In this document: positions 16,264 to 24,140 of the stretch, piece by piece
How the letters are laid out: every line of letters starts with the position of its first letter
Numbering within the stretch: position 1 is the stretch's first letter
Assembly (NCBI GenBank): GCA_944319935.1
Contig: CALUFM010000004.1
Span: 1-64,000, forward strand
Direction of reading: 5' to 3'
Source: an uncultured Prevotella sp.
Lineage (GTDB): Bacteria > Bacteroidota > Bacteroidia > Bacteroidales > Bacteroidaceae
Length of the DNA stretch: 64,000 nucleotides
Program-made: the position numbers and the translations under genes
The notes under the pieces: generated by a model
The model's database searches: none
Seen by the model: only the letters and a program-made list of their open reading frames with translations
Told to the model about the DNA's origin: nothing

Positions 16264-17277
16264 TCAGTTTAATAATACTTTTATTCTTGATTCAAGGTCT
16301 TCAGGCTTCAGGTCGCGCTCCAAAACGTGCCCTTGCGCATTGAACAATATGTTCCCCGGCACTCCGTTAAAGCCAAACTGCTCAAGCAACGGACTGTCAA
16401 ACATCGCTTGGTCGCATATTGTTATGGTTGAAGTTGAGTCGTTGCGGATTGCATTCTTACAGTTTGTCACGCTGGGGTCAAGGTTTATCCCCATCAAGGC
16501 CAGCCTGTCGCCGTAATCACGCTTCAGGCTGCTGAGCTTGCTGCGCATGGTGCAACTCTCATAATTCCAGTTCGCCCAGGTAAAAACTACTGCGACCTTG
16601 CCCCTCAACATGGCGTCTGACACATTGTTCCCCTTTATGTCTTTTGCCGCGAACGACGGCATCTTGGCTCCAGGGAAGCCACGCTGGATGCTGTTGACGT
16701 AACGTAACATGCGGGCTACTTGGCCGTTCTTCTCTTGCGCCTTGTACACAATGTTGACAAGTTCGGCCACCTTGCTGGCATCAACATAACGTTCGCCGCC
16801 TTCCGGCGCGATGAAATATCGCCTGAGAATGTAAACGCTTACAGGGGATTCAGGATTGTTCTTGACAAACTGTTCTGCGTATTTGACCACTTCAGGAGGT
16901 GACGCCTTCGCTATTTGCTGGCGGAAAGCGTTCATCTGTTCGTTGGCGTCAGTACCGTCGATTTCGATTTCTTTCAGGCGTGACGCACTACCTTTTATAG
17001 TCACAGATTTGCCGGGTTCGGCGAAAACAGGCTGCTCGGAGAAGTTGGGAAAGACTATGATTATCGTTCCTTCTTCCTTGCACGGCGTTTCAAAAGTGAA
17101 GCGTCCGCCCTCAACCTTTATCGTGTCAACCCCGTCAAAAACGCCGTCAGGGCTGTAAACATAAAACTCACCTTGGTTTAGGTTGAGTAATCGGCCTTCC
17201 AAACTGAAATGACCGCTGCGCGAACCGCAGGAAACCAAAACCAAGGTGAGCGTAAAGATATATATAAGCCGCTTCAT
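16264..17277 (-). CDS. Thioredoxin-fold lipoprotein lacking the CXXC motif
   Basis: A 337-residue lipoprotein with lipobox LVLVSC (Cys17). After an N-terminal DUF4369-like beta domain and a helical middle, residues from about 205 form a TlpA/AhpC-type thioredoxin fold (PGAKMPSFAAKDIKGN, then GKVAVVFTWANWNYESC). In active TlpA proteins the motif is WCxxC. Here it is WNYESC, so the first cysteine is lost and only one remains. It may have lost disulfide reductase activity or act in binding. The stop is 7 bp from the downstream comM start, so the genes are probably co-transcribed. Confidence 0.82.
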   Translation of the reverse strand: MKRLIYIFTLTLVLVSCGSRSGHFSLEGRLLNLNQGEFYVYSPDGVFDGVDTIKVEGGRFTFETPCKEEGTIIIVFPNFSEQPVFAEPGKSVTIKGSASRLKEIEIDGTDANEQMNAFRQQIAKASPPEVVKYAEQFVKNNPESPVSVYILRRYFIAPEGGERYVDASKVAELVNIVYKAQEKNGQVARMLRYVNSIQRGFPGAKMPSFAAKDIKGNNVSDAMLRGKVAVVFTWANWNYESCTMRSKLSSLKRDYGDRLALMGINLDPSVTNCKNAIRNDSTSTITICDQAMFDSPLLEQFGFNGVPGNILFNAQGHVLERDLKPEDLESRIKVLLN

Positions 17278-17290
17278 GCGTCAGCTTCGT

Positions 17291-18976
17291 TTATTTGCTG
17301 ACTTTTGACAGCTCAAGGTCGTTGTTTGCGTAAGTTGAAAGTGACGGGTCTTTCTGCAATGCGCTCTTCAGGTAAGAAGAAGCGGCGTCGTTGTTGCCCT
17401 GACGAGCGTTGAGGATAGCCTGCAGATAGTCTGTCATGGCGTCCTTGTTCTCGATATTGTTCAGGGTGTTAGCCGCGCCAGCGTAGTTCTTGTTAAGAAT
17501 TTGAGCCAAAGCGGTTGTGTTGCAGTTGATTCCGTTCAGGTTCTGCTCAGCCGTAGCGTAGTCACCCTTTGCGAGGTTGAGAGTACCAAGCACCTTGTTG
17601 TAGTCACCAGCAGTGTTGCCCTTTGCGATGTAGTTCTCAGCTTCGCTCAAGTTGCCGTTCTTCAAAGCCAAGAGACCGAGGTTGGCGTTAACCTCACCAG
17701 CGTTGCCGCTTATGCTCTGAGCCTTGGCCAGATACTTCTGAGCCTCAGCGTCGTTGCCCTTTGCGAACTCGATGGCAGCTACGTTGTTGTAAGCGCGGTA
17801 GTCATTAGGATAAACCTCAGTTGTCTTCTTGTAGATAGCTTCCTTGGCGTTAACATCATTCTCCAAAGTTGCTGCATAAAGCATTTCGTCAACGCTCAAC
17901 TGTGTAGCGTCAGCCTTGTACTGTTCCTTGATTTGGTCGTCGCTGCGTCCGATTGTCTCATAGTTGATGATAAGACGTGAACGACGGAGTTCGGGCAGGA
18001 TGCCGTCAGCCAGTTCACGGAAGCCAGCAGACATGTTGCGGATTTGCTGCTCACGCTCTTCCGGGTCCTGATACATTGAGAGGACACGCAAGATGACGTC
18101 CTTGTCCTGGATGTTTGAGGCAGCGACAAGCTTCTGGAAGCCGTCCCAGTCCTGAGCGGTGTACTTGCCTGTAACGTCGCCTTCGAGCTTAGCACCCTTG
18201 AGCTGCTTCTCTGCATAGTCAACAGAAGCGTTCTGACGCCTGCTTGCCAGCTTGTCGTTGAGTTCAACACCACCATCAGGAGAAGCGTAAGCGAGAACCT
18301 CTACATTCTTCAGGTTCAGCTTTTCCTTGTCGTTGTTTATGTCCTTGAGCAGCTTTACGAACTCCTGTACAGAGTTGTTCTTCAGCTCGCTCTTGCGCAG
18401 GTTGGCCTGGTTGATGAGGAACTTGATTTGCGCTTCCTGCCTCTGTGCGCGTACTCGCTGGAACGTATCGGGAGCTATGCATGCGCCACTGCCGGCGAGA
18501 GTGTTCTTGTAAAGTTCTGATGTAGCAACAACGCCCTCAGCAACTTTGACTGCAGGAACTTCAATCTTTTTCTTCTTCTTGCCATAGTAAGCGTCGAAAG
18601 TCATGTAGAGGTCGCTCTTATGCATCTCGGGAACATACTTGAAGGTAGACTTCATCGTATAGTTTCCACCCATCTTGTAAGAGATTGTCTGGTCGTTGCC
18701 CTCCACCTTTTCGCCTTGGAATGTGGCAGCTTGGCCTTGTGCGGCCTGGTCGTTGCCATAACGCAGCTCGGGAACTACAGTCACGACAGCCTTTTTCTTC
18801 AAATACTTCTCGGGGAATGTTCCGTTGATGGTGACAGCCACCTGGCCGCCCTTTGACTCGAGCGGGTTCGGAACGACATTGAAGTTGTCGGCAGAAAGTT
18901 CTCCAAGCTTAGAAGAACAAGACGCCAGCGCAAGCACTGATGCTGCCGAAACAAGTAAGATAAGATTTTTTTTCAT
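17291..18976 (-). CDS. Large TPR lipoprotein with OmpA-like central region
   Basis: A 561-residue lipoprotein, signal peptide ending in LALASC (Cys20). Residues about 25-175 are a beta-rich domain. A middle part (VEVLAYASPDGGVELNDKLASRRQ) has the pattern of an OmpA-like peptidoglycan-binding domain, and the last 200 residues are tetratricopeptide repeats (YRAYNNVAAIEFAKGNDAEAQKYL and following). The architecture suggests an outer-membrane protein tethered to peptidoglycan that scaffolds other envelope proteins. It is well conserved in Bacteroidales, but I know no firm function. The two tRNA genes end 23 bp upstream. Confidence 0.78.
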   Translation of the reverse strand: MKKNLILLVSAASVLALASCSSKLGELSADNFNVVPNPLESKGGQVAVTINGTFPEKYLKKKAVVTVVPELRYGNDQAAQGQAATFQGEKVEGNDQTISYKMGGNYTMKSTFKYVPEMHKSDLYMTFDAYYGKKKKKIEVPAVKVAEGVVATSELYKNTLAGSGACIAPDTFQRVRAQRQEAQIKFLINQANLRKSELKNNSVQEFVKLLKDINNDKEKLNLKNVEVLAYASPDGGVELNDKLASRRQNASVDYAEKQLKGAKLEGDVTGKYTAQDWDGFQKLVAASNIQDKDVILRVLSMYQDPEEREQQIRNMSAGFRELADGILPELRRSRLIINYETIGRSDDQIKEQYKADATQLSVDEMLYAATLENDVNAKEAIYKKTTEVYPNDYRAYNNVAAIEFAKGNDAEAQKYLAKAQSISGNAGEVNANLGLLALKNGNLSEAENYIAKGNTAGDYNKVLGTLNLAKGDYATAEQNLNGINCNTTALAQILNKNYAGAANTLNNIENKDAMTDYLQAILNARQGNNDAASSYLKSALQKDPSLSTYANNDLELSKVSK

Positions 18977-18999
18977 AATGAAAAGGTTTTAAATAATAG

Positions 19000-19085
19000 T
19001 GCCGCGAGCGGGACTCGAACCCGCACAGCCATTTCTGGCCAAGGGATTTTAAGTCCCTCGTGTCTACCAATTCCACCATTGCGGC
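19000..19085 (-). tRNA. tRNA-Leu (TAA)
   Basis: An 86-nt class II tRNA with anticodon loop CTTAAAA (anticodon TAA), a long variable arm, and T-arm GTTCGAGTC. The acceptor stem is GCCGCAA/TCGCGGC with discriminator A. No CCA is encoded. One A-C mismatch sits in the acceptor stem. It lies 7 bp downstream of tRNA-Gly. Confidence 0.95.
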
Positions 19086-19092
19086 ATCCATG

Positions 19093-19165
19093 AGCGGCAA
19101 ACGGGACTCGGACCCGCGACCTCAACCTTGGCAAGGTTGCGCTCTACCAACTGAGCTATTGCCGC
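19093..19165 (-). tRNA. tRNA-Gly (GCC)
   Basis: A 73-nt cloverleaf with anticodon loop TTGCCAA (GCC), acceptor GCGGCAA/TTGCCGC, and a TTCGAGT T-loop. It is the first gene of a two-tRNA operon with tRNA-Leu, driven by the promoter at 19180-19210. Confidence 0.95.
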
Positions 19166-19179
19166 AGCAAAAAGTTATG

Positions 19180-19210
19180 CAAAGATAAACCTATTTCTCG
19201 AAAGAGCAAA
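19180..19210 (-). promoter_or_regulatory. Promoter of the tRNA-Gly/Leu operon
   Basis: On the minus strand TTTG (19210-19207), 19 bp, then TATCTTTG (19187-19180) match the Bacteroidetes housekeeping consensus (-33 TTTG, -7 TAnnTTTG). The predicted start is about 10 nt before the mature tRNA-Gly 5' end. Confidence 0.88.
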
Positions 19211-19239
19211 TTAATTTACACATTTTAATATTCAATGTG

Positions 19240-19800
19240 TCAATTTGTAACTGACAATACGCCTTGCGGCCCGGTGGTGTTCGCCCGATAACGTATCAGC
19301 TTGTCGCCGCCGTCGCCGCTTACCACGATGCCGCCGTTGTTCATGTCATACTTGCGGTGGCAACTGCCACACTCGGCCGTCCCGTCCGTGTTCATCGAGA
19401 GCTGGTATCGGGGCAGGTTAGTGTTCTTGTAGCAGTTGGGGCACTGGCTGTCATAGGCATAGAACGTGGCAGGGTTGTTGAGGTTGCCAAAACCGACCAT
19501 GATGCCGGTCTCGTTGTACACGCCAAGCTCCACGGTGCGCTGCTTGTCAATCTCCGTGCGCGCCACCCTGTCCGTCAGTCCCTGGTTGGTAGAGAAGCTG
19601 TAATAGTTCTCGCCCGACGTTGTGACACGGCAGAAGATGCCCGGCGACATGATGTTTGTGGCCGAAGCAAGAGCCGGACTGCGGCTGCCCGTGTTCTCAA
19701 AAATGAAGTAACAACGGCGGTTGCTGTACTCATACTCGGTGTCGCCGCACGACGCGAGCGACATCAGGAGTGCCAATATATAATAGGTGTAACGCTTCAT
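19240..19800 (-). CDS. Lipoprotein with a double CxxC (zinc-ribbon-like) motif
   Basis: A 186-residue protein from the ATG at 19800 (MKRYTYYILALLMSLASC), giving a clean lipoprotein signal; the upstream in-frame start would put 11 polar residues before it. The mature protein is beta-rich. Near the end are CPNC and CGSC about 25 residues apart, followed by HRKYDMNNGG. This arrangement fits a zinc ribbon or a Rieske-like fold with four cysteines. The function is unknown. It starts 42 bp after the SRPBCC gene on the same strand. Confidence 0.75.
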   Translation of the reverse strand: MKRYTYYILALLMSLASCGDTEYEYSNRRCYFIFENTGSRSPALASATNIMSPGIFCRVTTSGENYYSFSTNQGLTDRVARTEIDKQRTVELGVYNETGIMVGFGNLNNPATFYAYDSQCPNCYKNTNLPRYQLSMNTDGTAECGSCHRKYDMNNGGIVVSGDGGDKLIRYRANTTGPQGVLSVTN

Positions 19801-19842
19801 TCCCTGTCCAGATGATGTTAAACGCAAAGACACACGCCACCA

Positions 19843-20253
19843 TCAATACGGCAGCATGGCCAAGGCGTCGGCTATCTTGTCAACGCCGTCCTGCAGCTTG
19901 CCGCCTATCATGGGTTTCAAAAACACGGGGATGTCGGCCTTCACCGTAACCCGCATCTTGCACGTGGCGTCGGTTACGGGCAAGAGCTGCACCCAAAGGT
20001 TGAAAGGCACGGGCGAGTTGGCCGTCTCAAACTTGATGCACTTCGGCTCTTCGCGCTCTATGATTCTGAGCGTTATCGCGCCCACGGGCGGCACGCTTAT
20101 GCTCACCGTGTCGTGGTCGAATGTCAGGTCTTGAACCTTGTCCGCCGGTATGCGGTCTTTCACACGCTCTATGTTGTTGAGGTCGCTCAACGTGTCATAC
20201 ACCACCTTCTGCGGATGGGGTATTTGCTTAACGCCACTTTCGTATTTGCTCAT
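19843..20253 (-). CDS. SRPBCC (START/Bet v1-like) family protein
   Basis: A 136-residue protein from the ATG at 20253 (MSKYESGVKQ). It has the fold pattern of polyketide cyclase/SRPBCC proteins: an N-terminal strand, VVYDTLSDLNNIERVKDR, then antiparallel strands and a long C-terminal helix (LQDGVDKIADALAMLPY). Members bind hydrophobic ligands; no catalytic residue can be named. It is separated from pyrE by a 180-bp repeat-rich gap and lies upstream of the zinc-ribbon lipoprotein gene. Confidence 0.8.
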   Translation of the reverse strand: MSKYESGVKQIPHPQKVVYDTLSDLNNIERVKDRIPADKVQDLTFDHDTVSISVPPVGAITLRIIEREEPKCIKFETANSPVPFNLWVQLLPVTDATCKMRVTVKADIPVFLKPMIGGKLQDGVDKIADALAMLPY

Positions 20254-20276
20254 ATCTTTTTTAAGTTGACAAGAAA

Positions 20277-20420
20277 CAAGCAGACGAGCAGACAAGGAGA
20301 TTTGCCTTGTTACTTGTTTACTCGTTACTCGTTTACTTGTCTCTTGTCTCTTGTCTCTTGTCTGCTCGTCTGCTTGTTACTTGTCTGCTTGTCTGCTTGT
20401 TACTTGTCTGCTTGTCTGCT
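20277..20420. repeat. CTTGTCTG word repeats with 20-bp inverted repeat
   Basis: Bases 20277-20296 are the reverse complement of 20357-20376. The rest of the block is made of short direct copies of CTTGTCTC, CTTGTCTG and TTACTTG. A related block is at 37560-37600. It lies between pyrE and the SRPBCC gene and could fold as a terminator or attenuator. Confidence 0.75.
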
Positions 20421-20431
20421 TTAGAACTCGT

Positions 20432-21061
20432 TTATTTAAAGTTTGCCGGGTCTTTACGCCACTCGTGCAGCAGCTCAACGTCCTTTTCCGAGATGTATCC
20501 GGTAGCCACGGCCTCTTCAACCACATGCTCGTAGTCGGTCAAGGTCACGAGCGTCACGCCGGCATCCTCAAACGCCTTCTTGGCCACGGGGAAGCCGTAA
20601 GTATATGAAGCCACCATGCCAACGACCTCGAAACCGGCCGCGCGCAGAGCCTCAACAGCCTTCAGGCTGCTTCCGCCGGTTGAGATGAGGTCTTCCACGA
20701 CCACCACCTTCGCGCCCTCGGGCAGTTGTCCTTCAATCAGGTTGCCCATGCCGTGGTCCTTGGCCTTGCTGCGCACGTATGCGAACGGCATGCCAAGCTC
20801 GTCGGCCACGAGCGCGCCCTGCGCTATGGCACCCGTCGCCACGCCGGCCACGGCCGTAGCTTCGGGAAAATGCTCCATCACGGCGTGCGCCAGCTCTATC
20901 TTCACAAAGCTGCGCAAGTCAGGGAAAGACAGCGTCTTGCGGTTGTCACAATAGAACGGCGACTTCCATCCCGAAGCCCACGTGAAGGGGTTGTCCGGCT
21001 GCAGCTTTATCGCCTTTATCTTCAGCAGTTTCGATGCCAATGCTTTTTTCAGTGCGTCCAT
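20432..21061 (-). CDS. pyrE: Orotate phosphoribosyltransferase
   Basis: Makes orotidine monophosphate from orotate and PRPP in pyrimidine synthesis. From the ATG at 21061 (MDALKKALAS) it has 209 residues, as expected. An in-frame start at 21178 would add 39 atypical residues. The PRPP-binding motif VVVVEDLISTGGS and the KSPFYCDNRKTLSFP segment are typical. It appears as a single gene, preceded by a REP-rich gap. Confidence 0.95.
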   Translation of the reverse strand: MDALKKALASKLLKIKAIKLQPDNPFTWASGWKSPFYCDNRKTLSFPDLRSFVKIELAHAVMEHFPEATAVAGVATGAIAQGALVADELGMPFAYVRSKAKDHGMGNLIEGQLPEGAKVVVVEDLISTGGSSLKAVEALRAAGFEVVGMVASYTYGFPVAKKAFEDAGVTLVTLTDYEHVVEEAVATGYISEKDVELLHEWRKDPANFK

Positions 21062-21235
21062 GTCTTTATTTTTATTGTCCTCAATTCGTTTTGCTTGCAA
21101 ACTCCCAAAGAGCGCAACGGCTGCGCCTTGCGCACGGCTTGCATCGTGCAAAGTTAAGCTTTTTGCCTTGTAATACAAAATAAATCAACCTGTTTTTAAC
21201 CCAAACAAGAATCGCCACGCTGCGAAACATGGCCA

Positions 21236-21310
21236 AACGGCTTGCAAAAGACCGCCTTTCATGGCGCAAAAAGCCGTCTTTCACAACGCGAAAGGCCACG
21301 TATCGAAAGC
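21236..21310. repeat. REP-like palindromes
   Basis: Overlapping half-palindromes (AAAGACCGCCTTTC, AAAGCCGTCTTTC, GCGAAAGGCC) of the window-wide AAAGGCCG family, between the divergently transcribed pyrE and DUF4421 genes. Confidence 0.55.
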
Positions 21311-21423
21311 CCTGCGATACGGAATGAAAATCCCGTACACGCCGCAATAAAGAACAGCATGCAACGTTTATAAGTATGCAGGCGGCGTTATCTCTTTCCG
21401 CCATTCCTCAAACTTGCATCCGA

Positions 21424-22413
21424 ATGCGCGCATACGTGTTTCCCTTACTTGCCCTGGCATGCGCCGTTGCGGTTGACGCCGCAGCGCAAACGGTGTTGGC
21501 GCAGCGCATTGACAGCATACTGTCCGTGCGCGAGGAAAAGGCTAAAGCCAAATATGACACGGCGTTCATAGCAAAGCCAGGCCAGAAGTGGACCGTGAAA
21601 CCGCGCGTAAACACTTCGGGGACAGACCTGTCCGCAAAGGGCGTGATAGGCGACAGCCGCTTCAGCACAAGCCTCAGGGCCGAACTGAGAAGCACCCTCG
21701 GCGCGACAGTCAGCTACCGCGGGCTGTCCATAGGCTTCGCCCTCAACCCGGCGAAGCTCAGCGGAAAGAACAAGGACAACGAATTCAGCCTGTCGTCTTA
21801 CGGCAACCGCTGGGGCGCGGACTTGGTGTACACGTCGGCAAAGACTTTCAGCGGCACGGCCGAACTCGGCGGCGCGAAGTATGACATACGCCCCGGCACG
21901 GTCAGCATGGAGATGCTCCAGGCCAACGCCTACTACACGTTCAGCCACCGCCGCTTTTCCTTCCCGGCGGCGTTCACGCAGAGCCAGGTGCAGTTGCGCA
22001 GCAAGGGGTCGTGGCTGTTGGGGCTTTCGGCCTTCGCGGGGCGCATCGACACAGGGAGCGACGTCGTGCCCGGAGCATCGAAGTCGCGGCTGTTGGCGAT
22101 AAACGTGGCCGTTGGCGGGGGCTACGCTTACAACCTCGTGCTAAAAAGGAAGTGGCTAATCCACCTCTCGGCCATGCCCCACATCGTAGTGTACTCGCGC
22201 AACAAGCTGACCGTAGGCGACGTGCGCCAGCGTTCGCCGTTCCGTTTCCCGTCGCTAATCAACATCGGCCGTTTCGCCGCGGTGCGCAATTTCAAGAACA
22301 GCTTCATCGGCATGTCGGCCGTGGTGAACCTATGGCATCAGGGCGACAGCGGCGAGATGATGATTGAAAGCGTAAAATGGCGCGCCCGCCTGTTCTATGG
22401 CGTAAGGTTCTGA
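21424..22413 (+). CDS. DUF4421 outer-membrane beta-barrel protein
   Basis: A 329-residue protein from the ATG at 21424, which begins a signal peptide (MRAYVFPLLALACAVAVDAAAQ, cleaved after AAAQ). The earlier in-frame start at 21376 would place 16 residues before it. The rest is a series of amphipathic beta strands (TVSYRGLSIGFALNP, GAKYDIRPGTVSMEMLQANAYY), with a final aromatic residue (YGVRF) typical of outer-membrane barrels. It matches DUF4421, common in Bacteroidales and of unknown function. Confidence 0.85.
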   Translation: MRAYVFPLLALACAVAVDAAAQTVLAQRIDSILSVREEKAKAKYDTAFIAKPGQKWTVKPRVNTSGTDLSAKGVIGDSRFSTSLRAELRSTLGATVSYRGLSIGFALNPAKLSGKNKDNEFSLSSYGNRWGADLVYTSAKTFSGTAELGGAKYDIRPGTVSMEMLQANAYYTFSHRRFSFPAAFTQSQVQLRSKGSWLLGLSAFAGRIDTGSDVVPGASKSRLLAINVAVGGGYAYNLVLKRKWLIHLSAMPHIVVYSRNKLTVGDVRQRSPFRFPSLINIGRFAAVRNFKNSFIGMSAVVNLWHQGDSGEMMIESVKWRARLFYGVRF

Positions 22414-22428
22414 GGGCGCGAAACAAAA

Positions 22429-22452
22429 ACGCGACGGCTGTTGCCGTCGCGT
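22429..22452 (-). terminator. Intrinsic terminator between convergent genes
   Basis: ACGCGACGGC (22429-22438) pairs with GCCGTCGCGT (22443-22452) around a 4-nt loop. On the minus strand it is followed by TTTTTG, so it ends the alcohol dehydrogenase transcript and may also stop the DUF4421 transcript. Confidence 0.8.
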
Positions 22453-22471
22453 CGCTCACATTGTGGAAAGA

Positions 22472-23641
22472 CTACTTGTATGACTTCCTCAGGATTTCAA
22501 CGCAGCCCTCATGGTCGAGTTCACACGGATTGCCGAGGAACAGGCCGCCCATGGTCTCGCGGGCGTTCTCGGCCAACGTATCAAACTCTTCAGGCTTTAT
22601 GCCGTAATCACTCATCTTCAGATCGACCACTCCGCACGCTTCCTGCAGGCGCACAAGCATGGTGATGAAGTCTTCAGGCTTGCTTGCGTCTGCCATGCCC
22701 ATGGCCTGAGCCATGCGCACAAAGCGTTCGTCACAGGCGTGACGCTCGATGAAATATTCATAAAACGCCTTTGAAATCATGATAAGGCCGGCTCCGTGGG
22801 GCAGGTCGTGGTGGTACGCGCTCATGGCATGCTCGAGCGAATGCTCAGCCGTGCAACTGCAGATGTTCATCACTATGCCTGAAAGCGTGTTGCCGAAAGC
22901 CACGTGTTCGCGGGCCTCAAGGTCGTTGCCGTCGGCCACGGCGCGCTCAAGATAGCGAGCCACGTTCTCAATGGCTGTCAGGGCGTACATGTCGCTCATG
23001 GCGTGGGCTGTGGCCGAGATGTAGCACTCGGTAGAGTGAAACAGGGCGTCGAAGCCTTGGTAAGCCGTGAACATGGGCGGAACTGACAGCATCAGTTCAG
23101 GGTCTACAATCGAAAGCACGGGGAAGTCGGCGTGGAAACCTATCTTCTCGTTGGTCTCGTCGTTGCTGATTACGCCGTAAGCGTCGGCCTCCGAACCTGT
23201 GCCGGCTGTCGTGGTGACGCAGACGAGTGGCAGCGGCTCGGCCTTGCGTGGCCGCGCCTTGCCCGTGCCTCCATAGATATAATCCCACACGTCGCCGGGA
23301 TTTACGGCCATGAAGGCCATCACCTTGGCGGCGTCCATCACGCTTCCGCCGCCGAGAGCCACCACAAAGTCGCACCCGTTGTCGCGGGCGAAAGTCGCGC
23401 CGGCCATCACAGTTGACTTCAGCGGGTTGGCCTCAACGTGGTCGAACAGCACCGTCTCAACGCCGGCTTGCCTCAGTTCGGCCTCAACGGTGTCAAGATA
23501 GCCGTTGGCCTTGGTCGATTTTCCGTTTGACGTTACAATCATCGCCTTCTTGCCGGGCATCTGCTGCTTGTGTAGTTCCTTAACCATGCCTGAACCGAAC
23601 ATGATATTCGTAGGCACGTATGCGCAAAAACTTTTCATCAT
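22472..23641 (-). CDS. Iron-containing alcohol dehydrogenase
   Basis: A 389-residue group III alcohol dehydrogenase, close to butanol dehydrogenases (BdhA/YqhD type). The NAD(P)-binding GGGSVMDAAKV and the following TTAGTGSEAD motif are intact. Metal ligands appear in the family pattern, with histidines in ALFHSTECY, EHSLEHAMSAYHHDLPHG. It would reduce aldehydes or oxidise alcohols in fermentation or detoxification; the substrate cannot be read from sequence. Stand-alone gene. Confidence 0.92.
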   Translation of the reverse strand: MMKSFCAYVPTNIMFGSGMVKELHKQQMPGKKAMIVTSNGKSTKANGYLDTVEAELRQAGVETVLFDHVEANPLKSTVMAGATFARDNGCDFVVALGGGSVMDAAKVMAFMAVNPGDVWDYIYGGTGKARPRKAEPLPLVCVTTTAGTGSEADAYGVISNDETNEKIGFHADFPVLSIVDPELMLSVPPMFTAYQGFDALFHSTECYISATAHAMSDMYALTAIENVARYLERAVADGNDLEAREHVAFGNTLSGIVMNICSCTAEHSLEHAMSAYHHDLPHGAGLIMISKAFYEYFIERHACDERFVRMAQAMGMADASKPEDFITMLVRLQEACGVVDLKMSDYGIKPEEFDTLAENARETMGGLFLGNPCELDHEGCVEILRKSYK

Positions 23642-23879
23642 TTTATCCTCCGATGTTTGTTATTGGTTTTTCTTTTCCAAGTGCAAAATTATCAATTTAA
23701 AACGTAACACGGTGTAGACGGATTACTGGAAAAACGCCCAATATTACGGCAAAAACAGCCATCCGCCACAGCCGGCCCAGCCAAAAGCCTCGCGCGCGGC
23801 ACGCCCATGCGGCGCACGGTTTCGCCTGACAGGCATCCGCCACGAGCAAACAACGTATCCGCCTGATTTCCAATGCGTT

Positions 23880-23945
23880 GCGAAAGGCCATGTTTCATGC
23901 CGCAAAACATGGCCTTTCGCGCTCCGTTTCGCGGCCTTTTGCAAT
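23880..23945. repeat. REP-like palindrome (16-bp stem)
   Basis: GCGAAAGGCCATGTTT (23880-23895) pairs perfectly with AAACATGGCCTTTCGC (23905-23920), followed by a second CGGCCTTTTGCAATGCG segment. Apart from this and a promoter, the 23642-24140 gap holds no gene that I can support. Confidence 0.75.
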
Positions 23946-24095
23946 GCGTTTCACGCCCTTCCGCACCCGCGCCAAATCCCAAAGGCAAGCCACAGCTTGG
24001 CACGCCACGCACGAGCGGGCGCATAAAATATGGAAAGATACGTTAAATTTGCATGATAATGCAAAGCGCGCATGGCAAAATTCGGCTATTTGTGC

Positions 24096-24103
24096 TAACT
24101 TTG
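24096..24103 (+). promoter_or_regulatory. -7 box upstream of the Ca2+ ATPase
   Basis: TAACTTTG matches TAnnTTTG 37 bp before the start codon. No good -33 TTTG is seen at the right distance. Confidence 0.5.
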
Positions 24104-24140
24104 CAGACAAGTATCAACTTTTATGTTTTTTATCTGATAA

